Below, in pieces: positions 1 to 5,582 of a stretch of DNA of 8,714 bases. Source of the DNA: Syntrophomonadaceae bacterium. GTDB lineage: Bacteria; Bacillota; Dethiobacteria; DTU022. A model generated the notes under the pieces. The model did not search any database and was not told the origin of the DNA. It saw only the letters and a program-made list of their open reading frames with translations. The stretch is from NCBI GenBank assembly GCA_003558195.1, contig PWMM01000224.1:1-8714 (forward strand). Reading direction: 5' to 3'. Both the position numbers and the translations under genes were made by a program. How positions within the stretch are numbered: position 1 is the stretch's first letter; each line of letters opens with the position of its first letter.

Positions 1-925
1 CTTCCTGGGCAGGAAATGGCGGCCTGGGGCGCGGCATACCTCTTTTCCCTTCAATAGAAGCCAGGAGCGCCGTCTCTTCACCGCAAACAAATGCTCCAGC
101 CCCCTCTTTAATATTCAGTTTAAAGTTAAAACCAGAATCGAGAATATTTTCACCAAGTAAGCCATAATCTACAGCTTGCTGAATAGCATCTCTCAGTCTC
201 TTGATCGCCAGGGGGTACTCTGCCCGGCAGTAAATGTATCCTTCATCGGCGCCACAGGCTTTTCCGGCAATCAGCATGCCCTCAATAATGGCATGGGGAT
301 CACCTTCAAGGATACTGCGGTCCATGAATGCACCGGGGTCTCCTTCATCGGCGTTACAAACAATATATTTCTTAGATCCAGGAGCCTTGTTGGTAAAACT
401 CCATTTTACCCCGGTCGGGAATCCGGCACCACCGCGACCTCGCAAACCGGCGTCTTTTACTTCATCGCATATAGCCAGGGAATCCATTTGAAGAGCACGC
501 TTCAGGGCCCGGTATCCGCCCCTCATGATGTATTCATCAATGCTTTCAGGATCAATAACACCGCTGTTACGAAGGACATTGAATTTTTGTTTTGCATAAA
601 AGGGGATGGTATCGTAAAAACGAGCCGGTGCATCTACATCCGGTCCCTTATAAAGTAAGCGCTCTACGATTTCTCCACCAATTAGATGCTGTTCAACCAG
701 TTCAGCCATATCTTTTGTCTTCAGGCGGCAGTAAAACACCTCATCTGGAAATACTACTATAATAGGCCCGACCTCACAAAAACCGGGACAACCACCCATA
801 ACCAGGCGGTATTTATCCCTGATCCCCCGGTTTTCGAGCTCCTGGGTCAAAGCTTCAGCAATCTGGTTTGAACCCGATGAAAGACAGCCGGTGGCTCCAC
901 AAATCATTAAATGTTTCTCATACAA
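1..925 (-). CDS. nuoF: NuoF/HndC-like NADH-binding flavoprotein subunit (N-terminal 308 residues, cut by window edge)
   Basis: Subunit that binds NAD(P)H and FMN and passes electrons to Fe-S clusters, as in complex I and in NAD(P)-linked [FeFe]-hydrogenases or formate dehydrogenases. Seen: an N-terminal thioredoxin-like [2Fe-2S] domain with C9, C14, C46 and C50 (ICGATGC, GGCPGFC), then the FMN/NADH core with GLRGRGGAGFPTG (160-172), CNADEGDPGAFMDR (190-203) and FVCGEETALLASIEGKRG (about 279-296). The extra N-terminal [2Fe-2S] domain points to the HndC/HydB type rather than classical complex I NuoF. The 4Fe-4S end lies outside the window. The start is a TTG codon, 10 nt after GGGAGG; the overlapping ATG frame stops after four codons and the next in-frame ATG is too far from the ribosome site. 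It follows the small Cys-rich gene by 35 nt, probably in one operon. The partner (hydrogenase, formate dehydrogenase or other) is not visible. Confidence 0.93.
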   Translation of the reverse strand, partial: MYEKHLMICGATGCLSSGSNQIAEALTQELENRGIRDKYRLVMGGCPGFCEVGPIIVVFPDEVFYCRLKTKDMAELVEQHLIGGEIVERLLYKGPDVDAPARFYDTIPFYAKQKFNVLRNSGVIDPESIDEYIMRGGYRALKRALQMDSLAICDEVKDAGLRGRGGAGFPTGVKWSFTNKAPGSKKYIVCNADEGDPGAFMDRSILEGDPHAIIEGMLIAGKACGADEGYIYCRAEYPLAIKRLRDAIQQAVDYGLLGENILDSGFNFKLNIKEGAGAFVCGEETALLASIEGKRGMPRPRPPFPAQE

Positions 926-935
926 TAGCTTCGAA

Positions 936-941
936 CCTCCC
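936..941 (-). promoter_or_regulatory. Ribosome binding site fixing the TTG start of the nuoF-like gene
   Basis: GGGAGG on the minus strand lies 10 nt before TTG at 925-923. No ATG or GTG in the right frame lies at a usable distance, so this site decides the start. Confidence 0.7.
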
Positions 942-960
942 TTTCCCTGGAATAATTCAA

Positions 961-1140
961 TTAACTGACTACAAACCTTTCATCCAGGGCTACTTTTTCA
1001 ATTATCGCTTTACGCATTTTAGTACATTCATCGTTATCATGACATATCGGCCCTTCCACGCAACACTCTACAAAATCTTTGCAAGGAGTGTCCTTGGTAT
1101 GGGTACATTTTTCACAACAATGATCAATAAATTTTTCCAT
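961..1140 (-). CDS. Small Cys-rich protein between NuoE- and NuoF-like genes (59 aa, unrecognised)
   Basis: I do not recognise this family. The product has 59 residues, starts MEKFIDHCCEKCTHTKDTPC and has eight cysteines at 8, 9, 12, 20, 26, 27, 33 and 39, with histidines at 7, 14 and 34. The last 20 residues (MRKAIIEKVALDERFVVS region) lack Cys and could form a helix. There is no signal peptide or membrane segment. The ATG is preceded by a very strong GGAGGAGG site that begins within the stop codon of the NuoE-like gene, so translation is probably coupled; only 15 nt separate the two genes, and the NuoF-like gene follows after 35 nt. Position and Cys spacing suggest a metal- or Fe-S-binding accessory or maturation protein of the flavoprotein module, which is inference. 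In related clusters a larger ferredoxin-like (HndB-type) gene may sit here; this product is too short and its Cys pattern differs. Confidence 0.8.
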   Translation of the reverse strand: MEKFIDHCCEKCTHTKDTPCKDFVECCVEGPICHDNDECTKMRKAIIEKVALDERFVVS

Positions 1141-1155
1141 CAGGCCACCTCCTCC

Positions 1156-1641
1156 TTATTCATAGCTATCCAGAATCTCTTTTACCTTATCTGGAGTTAA
1201 CCTTCCATGCGGGTCATCATTGACCATGATTACCGGAGCCAGGGCACAACAACCGATACAGGCTACTTCTTCTAAGGTAAACCGCAAATCATCAGTGGTT
1301 TCCCCACTTTCTACATCCAGAGTCTCTTCAATTCTTTCGGATATTTTCGGACTGCCCTGAATATGACAGGCTGTACCTTTGCACACCCTGATAATATTTC
1401 GACCCCGGGGCTTTAATTTAAACTGGGCATAAAATGTTGTAACGCCGTAAAGACGGCTTAGAGGGATATGCATCCGGGTAGCGACATGTTCCATAGCCGG
1501 ACGCGGCAGGTAACCGAAATCCTCCTGCACTTTTTGCAAAATTGGAATAACCATTTCCTTCCTTCCCAGGTACGGTTCAACAATTGAATCGACCCGGCTC
1601 AAATCGATATCCTGGTTGAGGGCTGCAACCTCATTGCTCAA
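1156..1641 (-). CDS. nuoE: NuoE/HndA-like [2Fe-2S] subunit
   Basis: The 24-kDa-type subunit of NADH dehydrogenase-like modules carries one thioredoxin-fold [2Fe-2S] cluster and partners the NADH/FMN subunit encoded two genes downstream. Seen: 161 residues, the usual family length; a helical N-terminal part with EDFGYLPRPAMEHVA (40-54) and LYGVTTFYAQF (64-74); then cluster ligands C87 and C92 (RVCKGTACHIQGS) and C128 and C132 (CIGCCALAP). C131 is an additional neighbouring cysteine. The start is TTG, placed by GGAGG 8 nt upstream; the ATG just before it is followed two codons later by a stop. It heads the cluster NuoE, Cys-rich protein, NuoF. Together with the [2Fe-2S] domain on NuoF this fits an Hnd/Hyd-type soluble complex linking NAD(P)H to hydrogen, formate or ferredoxin in the cytoplasm. 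The exact partner is not visible here. Confidence 0.95.
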   Translation of the reverse strand: MSNEVAALNQDIDLSRVDSIVEPYLGRKEMVIPILQKVQEDFGYLPRPAMEHVATRMHIPLSRLYGVTTFYAQFKLKPRGRNIIRVCKGTACHIQGSPKISERIEETLDVESGETTDDLRFTLEEVACIGCCALAPVIMVNDDPHGRLTPDKVKEILDSYE

Positions 1642-1776
1642 ATCATTTACCTCCTTATAGTTTCTTATCTAAGCATTAAAAAACTTAGCTTTTACCTGAC
1701 TTAACTATTCTCTTTAATATAGATAAATCCTGCTCAAAAAAATAGAATTTGAGAAAAATAGAACATAACCACCTTT
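1642..1776 (-). promoter_or_regulatory. AT-rich leader of the nuoE-like cluster, weak promoter candidate
   Basis: This 135-bp spacer separates the phosphoesterase gene from the NuoE-like gene and should hold the promoter of the redox cluster if it is transcribed independently. The best minus-strand match is TTAAAG (1717-1712), 17 bp, TAAAAG (1694-1689), which is weak. AAGGAGG lies just before the TTG start. A CTCAAA/TTTGAG inverted repeat (1733-1753) is present but has no following T run, so I do not call a terminator. No Rex-like TTGTGAA-type operator was seen. Confidence 0.3.
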
Positions 1777-2469
1777 TTAAATTACCAGCACAGGAGTAAA
1801 GTTGTTACCATCAGCAGCCACAAAGAGATAGTTTACCCCATTTCTTGTTCCCTGGTAAATATTATTTCTACCTTGATCATGGATATGTCCAAACAGGCAA
1901 ACCTTAACCTTATATTCTTCTAAAATATCGGTGAAAGCGCTGGTTTGCCCTTTGCGGTTAAATGGTGGAAAATGAAGAGCAGCTATGATATTTTGCTTTT
2001 TTTCCCGACGAGCGCTTTCCAGGGATAATTGCAGGCGCTGAATTTCCCTGTAATATATTTTGTAATCCTGGTTATTATCAAAACTATCTTCACCTGGACA
2101 AATCCAGCCCCTGGTTCCGCACACAGCCCAATTATCCCAAGAAAAATGATCGTTTTGCAAAGCATAAACAGATGAAGGCAAACTGGACCTAACTTTGCTT
2201 ATTGAAGACCACCAGTAGTCATGGTTGCCCTTGATTAAAAGTTTAGTTCCTTTAAGTGCTGACAGCCAGTTTAAATCGGGAATAGCTTCAGGTAAACGCA
2301 TGGCCCAGGAAATATCTCCCGGAATAATTACTAAATCATCCTCATCAACCGAAACATTCCAATTTTCTTGAATTTTAATATAATGATTTTTCCAGGCAGG
2401 ACCGAATATGTCCATCGGCTTCTCCTGATTGTGAGAGAGATGTAAATCTCCTAGTGCAAAAATGGTCAT
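1777..2469 (-). CDS. Calcineurin-like metallophosphoesterase (COG1768-like)
   Basis: A predicted cytoplasmic phosphohydrolase with a two-metal centre; the substrate is unknown. All blocks of the calcineurin-like family are present in order: GDLHL (D8, H10), PGDISW (D52), KGNHDYWW (N82, H83, D84), LHFPPF (H166) and FGHIHDQ (H195, H197). The 230-residue length and the NHDYWW and HFPPF variants resemble the small COG1768 group rather than YkuE or Nudix-type enzymes. There is no signal peptide or membrane segment. The ATG is placed by TGGAG 9 nt upstream. It is transcribed away from the TetR-type gene and shares its control region, so it may be a regulatory target. The 135-nt gap and its own upstream promoter argue that it is not part of the NuoE/F operon, though read-through is possible. 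Confidence 0.93.
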   Translation of the reverse strand: MTIFALGDLHLSHNQEKPMDIFGPAWKNHYIKIQENWNVSVDEDDLVIIPGDISWAMRLPEAIPDLNWLSALKGTKLLIKGNHDYWWSSISKVRSSLPSSVYALQNDHFSWDNWAVCGTRGWICPGEDSFDNNQDYKIYYREIQRLQLSLESARREKKQNIIAALHFPPFNRKGQTSAFTDILEEYKVKVCLFGHIHDQGRNNIYQGTRNGVNYLFVAADGNNFTPVLVI

Positions 2470-2502
2470 ATCTTGAACTCCAGGTGGGTTATTAACAATC
2501 TA

Positions 2503-2531
2503 ATCTTACTAAAAGAGAAGCTGAAAATCAA
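2503..2531 (-). promoter_or_regulatory. Sigma-A-type promoter of the phosphoesterase gene
   Basis: On the minus strand, -35 TTGATT (2531-2526), a 17-bp spacer and -10 TAAGAT (2508-2503) lie about 35 bp before the ATG. The -35 box is inside one arm of the 11-bp inverted repeat at 2518-2570. Confidence 0.55.
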
Positions 2532-2580
2532 AAGTAACTTTATTCAGCTTATTGAAAATATTTTCAGCTTAAATTAAGCT
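2518..2580. repeat. Nested inverted repeats in the divergent control region, candidate TetR-type operator
   Basis: Three perfect dyads are packed in 63 bp. AAGCTGAAAAT (2518-2528) is matched by ATTTTCAGCTT (2560-2570). TGAAAATATTTTCA (2553-2566) is a continuous 14-bp palindrome. AGCTTAA-A-TTAAGCT (2566-2580) is a 7-bp dyad about one central base. A further CAGCTTA copy lies at 2545-2551. The left arm covers the -35 of the phosphoesterase promoter and the right dyad abuts the -35 of the tetR promoter. TetR-family proteins commonly bind such dyads beside their own divergent gene; binding here is inferred. AT-rich sequence makes some dyads likely by chance. Confidence 0.5.
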
Positions 2581-2609
2581 TTGCAAATATTTTTATAAAA
2601 TGATAAAAT
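2581..2609 (+). promoter_or_regulatory. Extended -10 promoter of the tetR-family gene
   Basis: TTGCAA (2581-2586), 17 bp, TAAAAT (2604-2609), with TGA immediately before the -10 giving an extended -10 element. It lies about 50 bp before the GTG start. A small dyad TGATA-AAA-TATCA (2601-2613) covers the -10. Confidence 0.65.
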
Positions 2610-2660
2610 ATCATCATAAATTTAACCTATTCTCAAAAATTAAAGGAGGTTAATCAAACT

Positions 2661-3284
2661 GTGGAACCATATAGATCTCGGAGACCACGCCGTTATTTGC
2701 GCAGTCGGATCACCAGAAAGCTTATTTTAGACACAGCCCTGGATGTTTTCCTTAATGAAGGATATGCCAAAACTACAATTGCAAAAATAAGCGAACAGGC
2801 AAAAGTAGGCTATGGTACCGTTTACAGCCATTTTAAAGGGAAAGATGATATTTTATGCAAAGTAATTGACAATGTTCTGGTAGACTTTTACAACTTGCTT
2901 GATGTGCCCTTTGCGCCAAATACTTTGGAAGATGCTCGTGGTATTTATAAAGAGCTGATTTTAACCTCTTTTCGTCTTGCTGATCAGCATCGCCCAATTA
3001 TGAAAATTTACCAGGAAGCTCTTGCCTTGTCAGATAACATTGAGAGCCACTGGTTTGGCGTACAAGCCCTGTTTATTGAAAGCTCTGCAAAATCTTTCAA
3101 GTATGCCAAGAACAAAGGGCTGGCTAAAGATTTTAACCTTGAACGCGGTGCAAAAGCATACATTTTATTAATTGATCGTTTCATCTGGGAAGTAGTCAAT
3201 GAAAGAGAAAATGACATGATAGCAACTGCTGATATTATTGTAGATATGCTTTTTCACGGCTTTTTTATTGACCCTAATTCTTGA
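2661..3284 (+). CDS. TetR/AcrR-family transcriptional regulator
   Basis: A ligand-responsive DNA-binding repressor of the TetR family. Seen: a very basic N-terminal arm (RSRRPRRYLRSR, 5-16), then the canonical TetR helix-turn-helix: LDTALDVFLNEGYAKTTIAK (about 23-42), ISEQAKVGYGTVYSHFKGKDDIL (about 43-65), including the near-invariant G-TVY-HF-K pattern. The remaining 140 residues are a helical ligand and dimer domain that does not reveal the inducer. Total length 207 residues, normal for the family. The start is GTG, 11 nt after AAAGGAGG; no ATG lies nearby in frame. It is the only plus-strand gene in the window, divergent from the metallophosphoesterase and convergent with the folate gene. 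Autoregulation and control of the phosphoesterase gene are plausible from the shared dyads, but not shown. Confidence 0.95.
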   Translation: MEPYRSRRPRRYLRSRITRKLILDTALDVFLNEGYAKTTIAKISEQAKVGYGTVYSHFKGKDDILCKVIDNVLVDFYNLLDVPFAPNTLEDARGIYKELILTSFRLADQHRPIMKIYQEALALSDNIESHWFGVQALFIESSAKSFKYAKNKGLAKDFNLERGAKAYILLIDRFIWEVVNERENDMIATADIIVDMLFHGFFIDPNS

Positions 3285-3290
3285 GGAACT

Positions 3291-3353
3291 GGTTAAATAA
3301 TAGTGATGCCATCTGCCAATACTTCAGATTAAGGTATTTATGAGCATTTAACC
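3291..3353. repeat. 8-bp inverted repeat in convergent spacer
   Basis: GGTTAAAT (3291-3298) and ATTTAACC (3346-3353) are perfectly complementary but 47 nt apart, just after the tetR-family stop codon. It could close a long weak hairpin in the tetR transcript; no T run follows, so it is not a convincing terminator. A short GGCTT-AAAA-AAGCC hairpin also lies at 3386-3399. Confidence 0.3.
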
Positions 3354-3407
3354 TGGTATTCCTAAATATGACTAAATAATTAAAGGGCTTAAAAAAGCCA
3401 GGCAGTT

Positions 3408-3436
3408 AAAAAAAGACTGCACATGAACTATCAGTC
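3408..3436 (-). terminator. Candidate intrinsic terminator after the cyclo-ligase gene
   Basis: On the minus strand GACTG (3436-3432) pairs with CAGTC (3419-3415) and is followed directly by seven T (3414-3408). The stem is only 5 bp with a 12-nt loop and overlaps the stop codon, so strength is uncertain. Position at the end of the fusion-proS-cyclo-ligase run supports it. Confidence 0.5.
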
Positions 3437-4028
3437 AGCTAGATTGTGATTTGGGAATAACCCTCTGTTCCGTGATAATAATATCAACACGCCTATCCCA
3501 AACTTCTAAAGGGATATGGGGAATAATTTGCATTTCGAAAGCTAAGGCAACCAGGGGCACACCGGGTTTAAGCCTTTCAAAGAAACGGTCATAATAACCG
3601 CCTCCGTAACCTAAACGGCCACCATCAAGATCAAAACCAACTCCGGGAACAATTAGTAGATCAATAACCTCAGGATCCTGGGGACGCAATGATTCCTGGC
3701 TTGGTTCTGGGATATTATAAGAACCAGGTTCTAAATCATGCACCCAGTCGATAACCTTTGAGGGTATTAATTCACGAGTTTCGGGTATTGCCTTGGGGAC
3801 AAGCGCCAGCTTGCCTGTTTGAATGGTGCCTTCAATCATCGGCCTGGTGTCAACTTCACTGCCGAAAGAAACAAAAAACATTACCACTTTTGCTTTCCGG
3901 TATACCGGTAGAGCATACAATTTATTAGCAATAGAGGCGCTTTTTTCGATTATTTCTGCTCTCGAAAAGCGATCTCGCTCCTGGATAATTTTTTTCCGAA
4001 GGGCCCTTTTTTCTTTTTTCATTTCCAT
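3435..4028 (-). CDS. fau: 5-formyltetrahydrofolate cyclo-ligase
   Basis: ATP-dependent conversion of 5-formyl-THF to 5,10-methenyl-THF (EC 6.3.3.2), a cytoplasmic step that returns folate to the one-carbon pool. Seen: 197 residues, normal length; a basic N-terminal helix with RALRKKI (8-14); a folate-site segment FVSFGSEVDTRPMI (52-65); and the family signature LIVPGVGFDLDGGRLG followed by YGGGYYDRFF (125-150), which holds the ATP/phosphate loop. The ATG lies only 3 nt after the proS stop with no good ribosome site (AGGG is 13 nt away), so it is probably translated by coupling to proS; a second ATG two codons in is an alternative start. It is the last gene of the minus-strand run and is followed by a candidate terminator. 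No functional link to proS is implied beyond shared transcription. Confidence 0.95.
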   Translation of the reverse strand: MEMKKEKRALRKKIIQERDRFSRAEIIEKSASIANKLYALPVYRKAKVVMFFVSFGSEVDTRPMIEGTIQTGKLALVPKAIPETRELIPSKVIDWVHDLEPGSYNIPEPSQESLRPQDPEVIDLLIVPGVGFDLDGGRLGYGGGYYDRFFERLKPGVPLVALAFEMQIIPHIPLEVWDRRVDIIITEQRVIPKSQSS

Positions 4029-4031
4029 TAA

Positions 4032-5504
4032 TTAGTAAGCCCTGGCGAAATATACTGCATTTTCTGCTTTTTTATCGCAAACCAGGCAGGTATCATGTTC
4101 CAGCTTCTTATTAAAGGGAATACAGCGGATAGTAGCCTTGGTATCTTCTTTAACTTTCTCTTCACATTCTGGATCACCACACCAGGGGGTCAGGTAAAAA
4201 CCACGTTGTGTTTCCATGATTTTTTTAAATTCTTCATAGTCAGACCCGCTGCGGGTGTTTTCTTCTCTAAATTCCAAAGCTTTTTTAAGCATATCTTTTT
4301 GAATATCGTCCATCAAACGGGGCAGATAGGTCGTTAATTCTTCTCTAACAATGCTCACTTTTTCTCCGTTGTCCCGCCGGACCACTACCACTTTACCCTG
4401 TTCCAAATCCTTCGGACCAACCTCAATCCGCACCGGTACTCCTCGCATTTCCCAATCGTTATATTTCCAGCCGGGCGAATACTCTTCCCGATCATCAAGC
4501 TTGACTCTGATCACATCTTTGAGCTGGTCACTCAATTCACGTACAGATTTAAGAACTTTTTCTCGATCTTTTTTAGTTAAGATAGGCACTATCACTGCTT
4601 GATAAGTTGAGATCCGCGGGGGAATCTTAAGACCTCGATCGTCTCCATGAACCATGATCAGGGCGCCGATCAACCTGGTTGAAACTCCCCATGATGTTTG
4701 CCAGACATATTTCAATTGATCGTCCTGATCCAGGTATTTAATGTCAAAAACCCTGGCGAAATGCTGGCCCAGGTTATGCGATGTTCCTGCCTGCAAAGCT
4801 CTTCCATCACTCATTAAAGCTTCTACGGTATAGGTGCGGAGTGCACCAGCGAATTTTTCACGATCCGTTTTACGTCCTACTACACTGGGAATGGCCAACT
4901 CTGTTTCAATACACTCCCTGTAAACTTCGAGCATTTTTAAAGCTTCTTCTTCCGCTTCTTCTTCAGTTCGATGACAGGTGTGTCCCTCCTGCCATAAAAA
5001 TTCAGAAGTGCGTAAAAAAGGGCGTGTCGATTTTTCCCAACGAACAACGTTACACCACTGGTTAATCAAAACCGGCAAATCCCGCCAGGATTGTACCCAG
5101 CGTGAATAAAAATCACAGATAATTGCTTCAGATGTAGGCCTGACTACCAGGGGTTCATTTAATATTTCATCTCCACCTTTAGTCACCCAGGCTACTTCGG
5201 GAGCAAAACCTTCAACATGTTCAGCTTCTTTTTCTAAAAGTTCTTGGGGAATAAACATTGGGAAATAGGCATTTTCATGACCGGTTTCCTTAAAACGGCG
5301 ATCAAATTGCTCCTTAATTTTCTCCCAAAGAGCATAACCAGCCGGCCTGATGGCCATAAAACCTTTGACAGGAGCATAGTCCATTAGTTTTGCTTTTAGA
5401 ATTACATCAATATACCACTGCGAATAGTCTACTGCTTTAGGGGTAATAGCTTTTACAAATTCTTTTTGCTGATTATTGTTTTCACGCCCGGCTTTTTGCT
5501 CCAC
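4032..5504 (-). CDS. proS: Prolyl-tRNA synthetase, archaeal/eukaryotic type
   Basis: Charges tRNA-Pro with proline in the cytoplasm. This is the shorter form without the bacterial editing insertion. Seen (490 residues from the chosen start): class II catalytic core with RPTSE (122-126), motif 2 VVRWEKSTRPFLRTSEFLW (153-171) then QEGHTCH, and motif 3 GVSTRLIGALIMVHGDDRG (273-291); anticodon-binding domain from about 300 to 400; and a C-terminal zinc-binding domain with C442, C447, C461, C473 and C476, ending in the Tyr (FARAY) typical of this type. I chose GTG at 5504 because GAGGG stands 8 nt upstream. A GTG at 5546 would add 14 residues but has no ribosome site and sits about where the candidate promoter would start transcription. 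No T-box leader fits in the 63-nt gap after the fusion gene. Confidence 0.95.
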   Translation of the reverse strand: MEQKAGRENNNQQKEFVKAITPKAVDYSQWYIDVILKAKLMDYAPVKGFMAIRPAGYALWEKIKEQFDRRFKETGHENAYFPMFIPQELLEKEAEHVEGFAPEVAWVTKGGDEILNEPLVVRPTSEAIICDFYSRWVQSWRDLPVLINQWCNVVRWEKSTRPFLRTSEFLWQEGHTCHRTEEEAEEEALKMLEVYRECIETELAIPSVVGRKTDREKFAGALRTYTVEALMSDGRALQAGTSHNLGQHFARVFDIKYLDQDDQLKYVWQTSWGVSTRLIGALIMVHGDDRGLKIPPRISTYQAVIVPILTKKDREKVLKSVRELSDQLKDVIRVKLDDREEYSPGWKYNDWEMRGVPVRIEVGPKDLEQGKVVVVRRDNGEKVSIVREELTTYLPRLMDDIQKDMLKKALEFREENTRSGSDYEEFKKIMETQRGFYLTPWCGDPECEEKVKEDTKATIRCIPFNKKLEHDTCLVCDKKAENAVYFARAY

Positions 5505-5532
5505 ATCAGTCACCCTCTTCAAATCATTGTTA

Positions 5533-5544
5533 GTTGATATCAAC
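5533..5544. repeat. 12-bp perfect palindrome in the proS leader
   Basis: GTTGATATCAAC is a perfect dyad lying just downstream of the candidate proS promoter's expected start point. It could be an operator or a small leader hairpin. A 12-bp palindrome is expected once or twice by chance in a window of this size, so the call is weak. Confidence 0.3.
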
Positions 5545-5552
5545 ACCTGTTT

Positions 5553-5582
5553 ATTCTATCACAGTTCTCAGCGAAGGGCCAA
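5553..5582 (-). promoter_or_regulatory. Candidate internal promoter for proS
   Basis: On the minus strand TTGGCC (5582-5577), 18 bp, TAGAAT (5558-5553), with TGA directly before the -10 (extended -10). It overlaps the last codons of the fusion gene. Transcription would begin near 5546, leaving a leader of about 42 nt before the GTG at 5504. The -35 is poor, so confidence is modest. Confidence 0.4.

Noticed and set aside
176..658. Plus-strand open frame of 160 codons
   Set aside because: It lies entirely within the clear NuoF-like gene on the other strand, has no family motifs and no convincing ribosome site.
868..1200. Plus-strand open frame of 110 codons
   Set aside because: It is antisense to the starts of the NuoF-like gene and the Cys-rich gene and to the end of the NuoE-like gene; those three have good ribosome sites and motifs, this one has none.
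1733..1753. Hairpin CTCAAA/TTTGAG after the phosphoesterase gene as a terminator
   Set aside because: The stem is AT-rich and the T-rich stretch lies in the loop, not after the stem, on the transcribed strand.
3386..3399. GGCTT-AAAA-AAGCC hairpin as a bidirectional terminator
   Set aside because: The stem is short and neither strand has a clean T run directly after it; the hairpin at 3408-3436 is the better candidate for the minus strand.
5505..5567. T-box riboswitch before proS
   Set aside because: The gap is only 63 nt, far too short for a T-box leader, and no T-box sequence or terminator hairpin is present.
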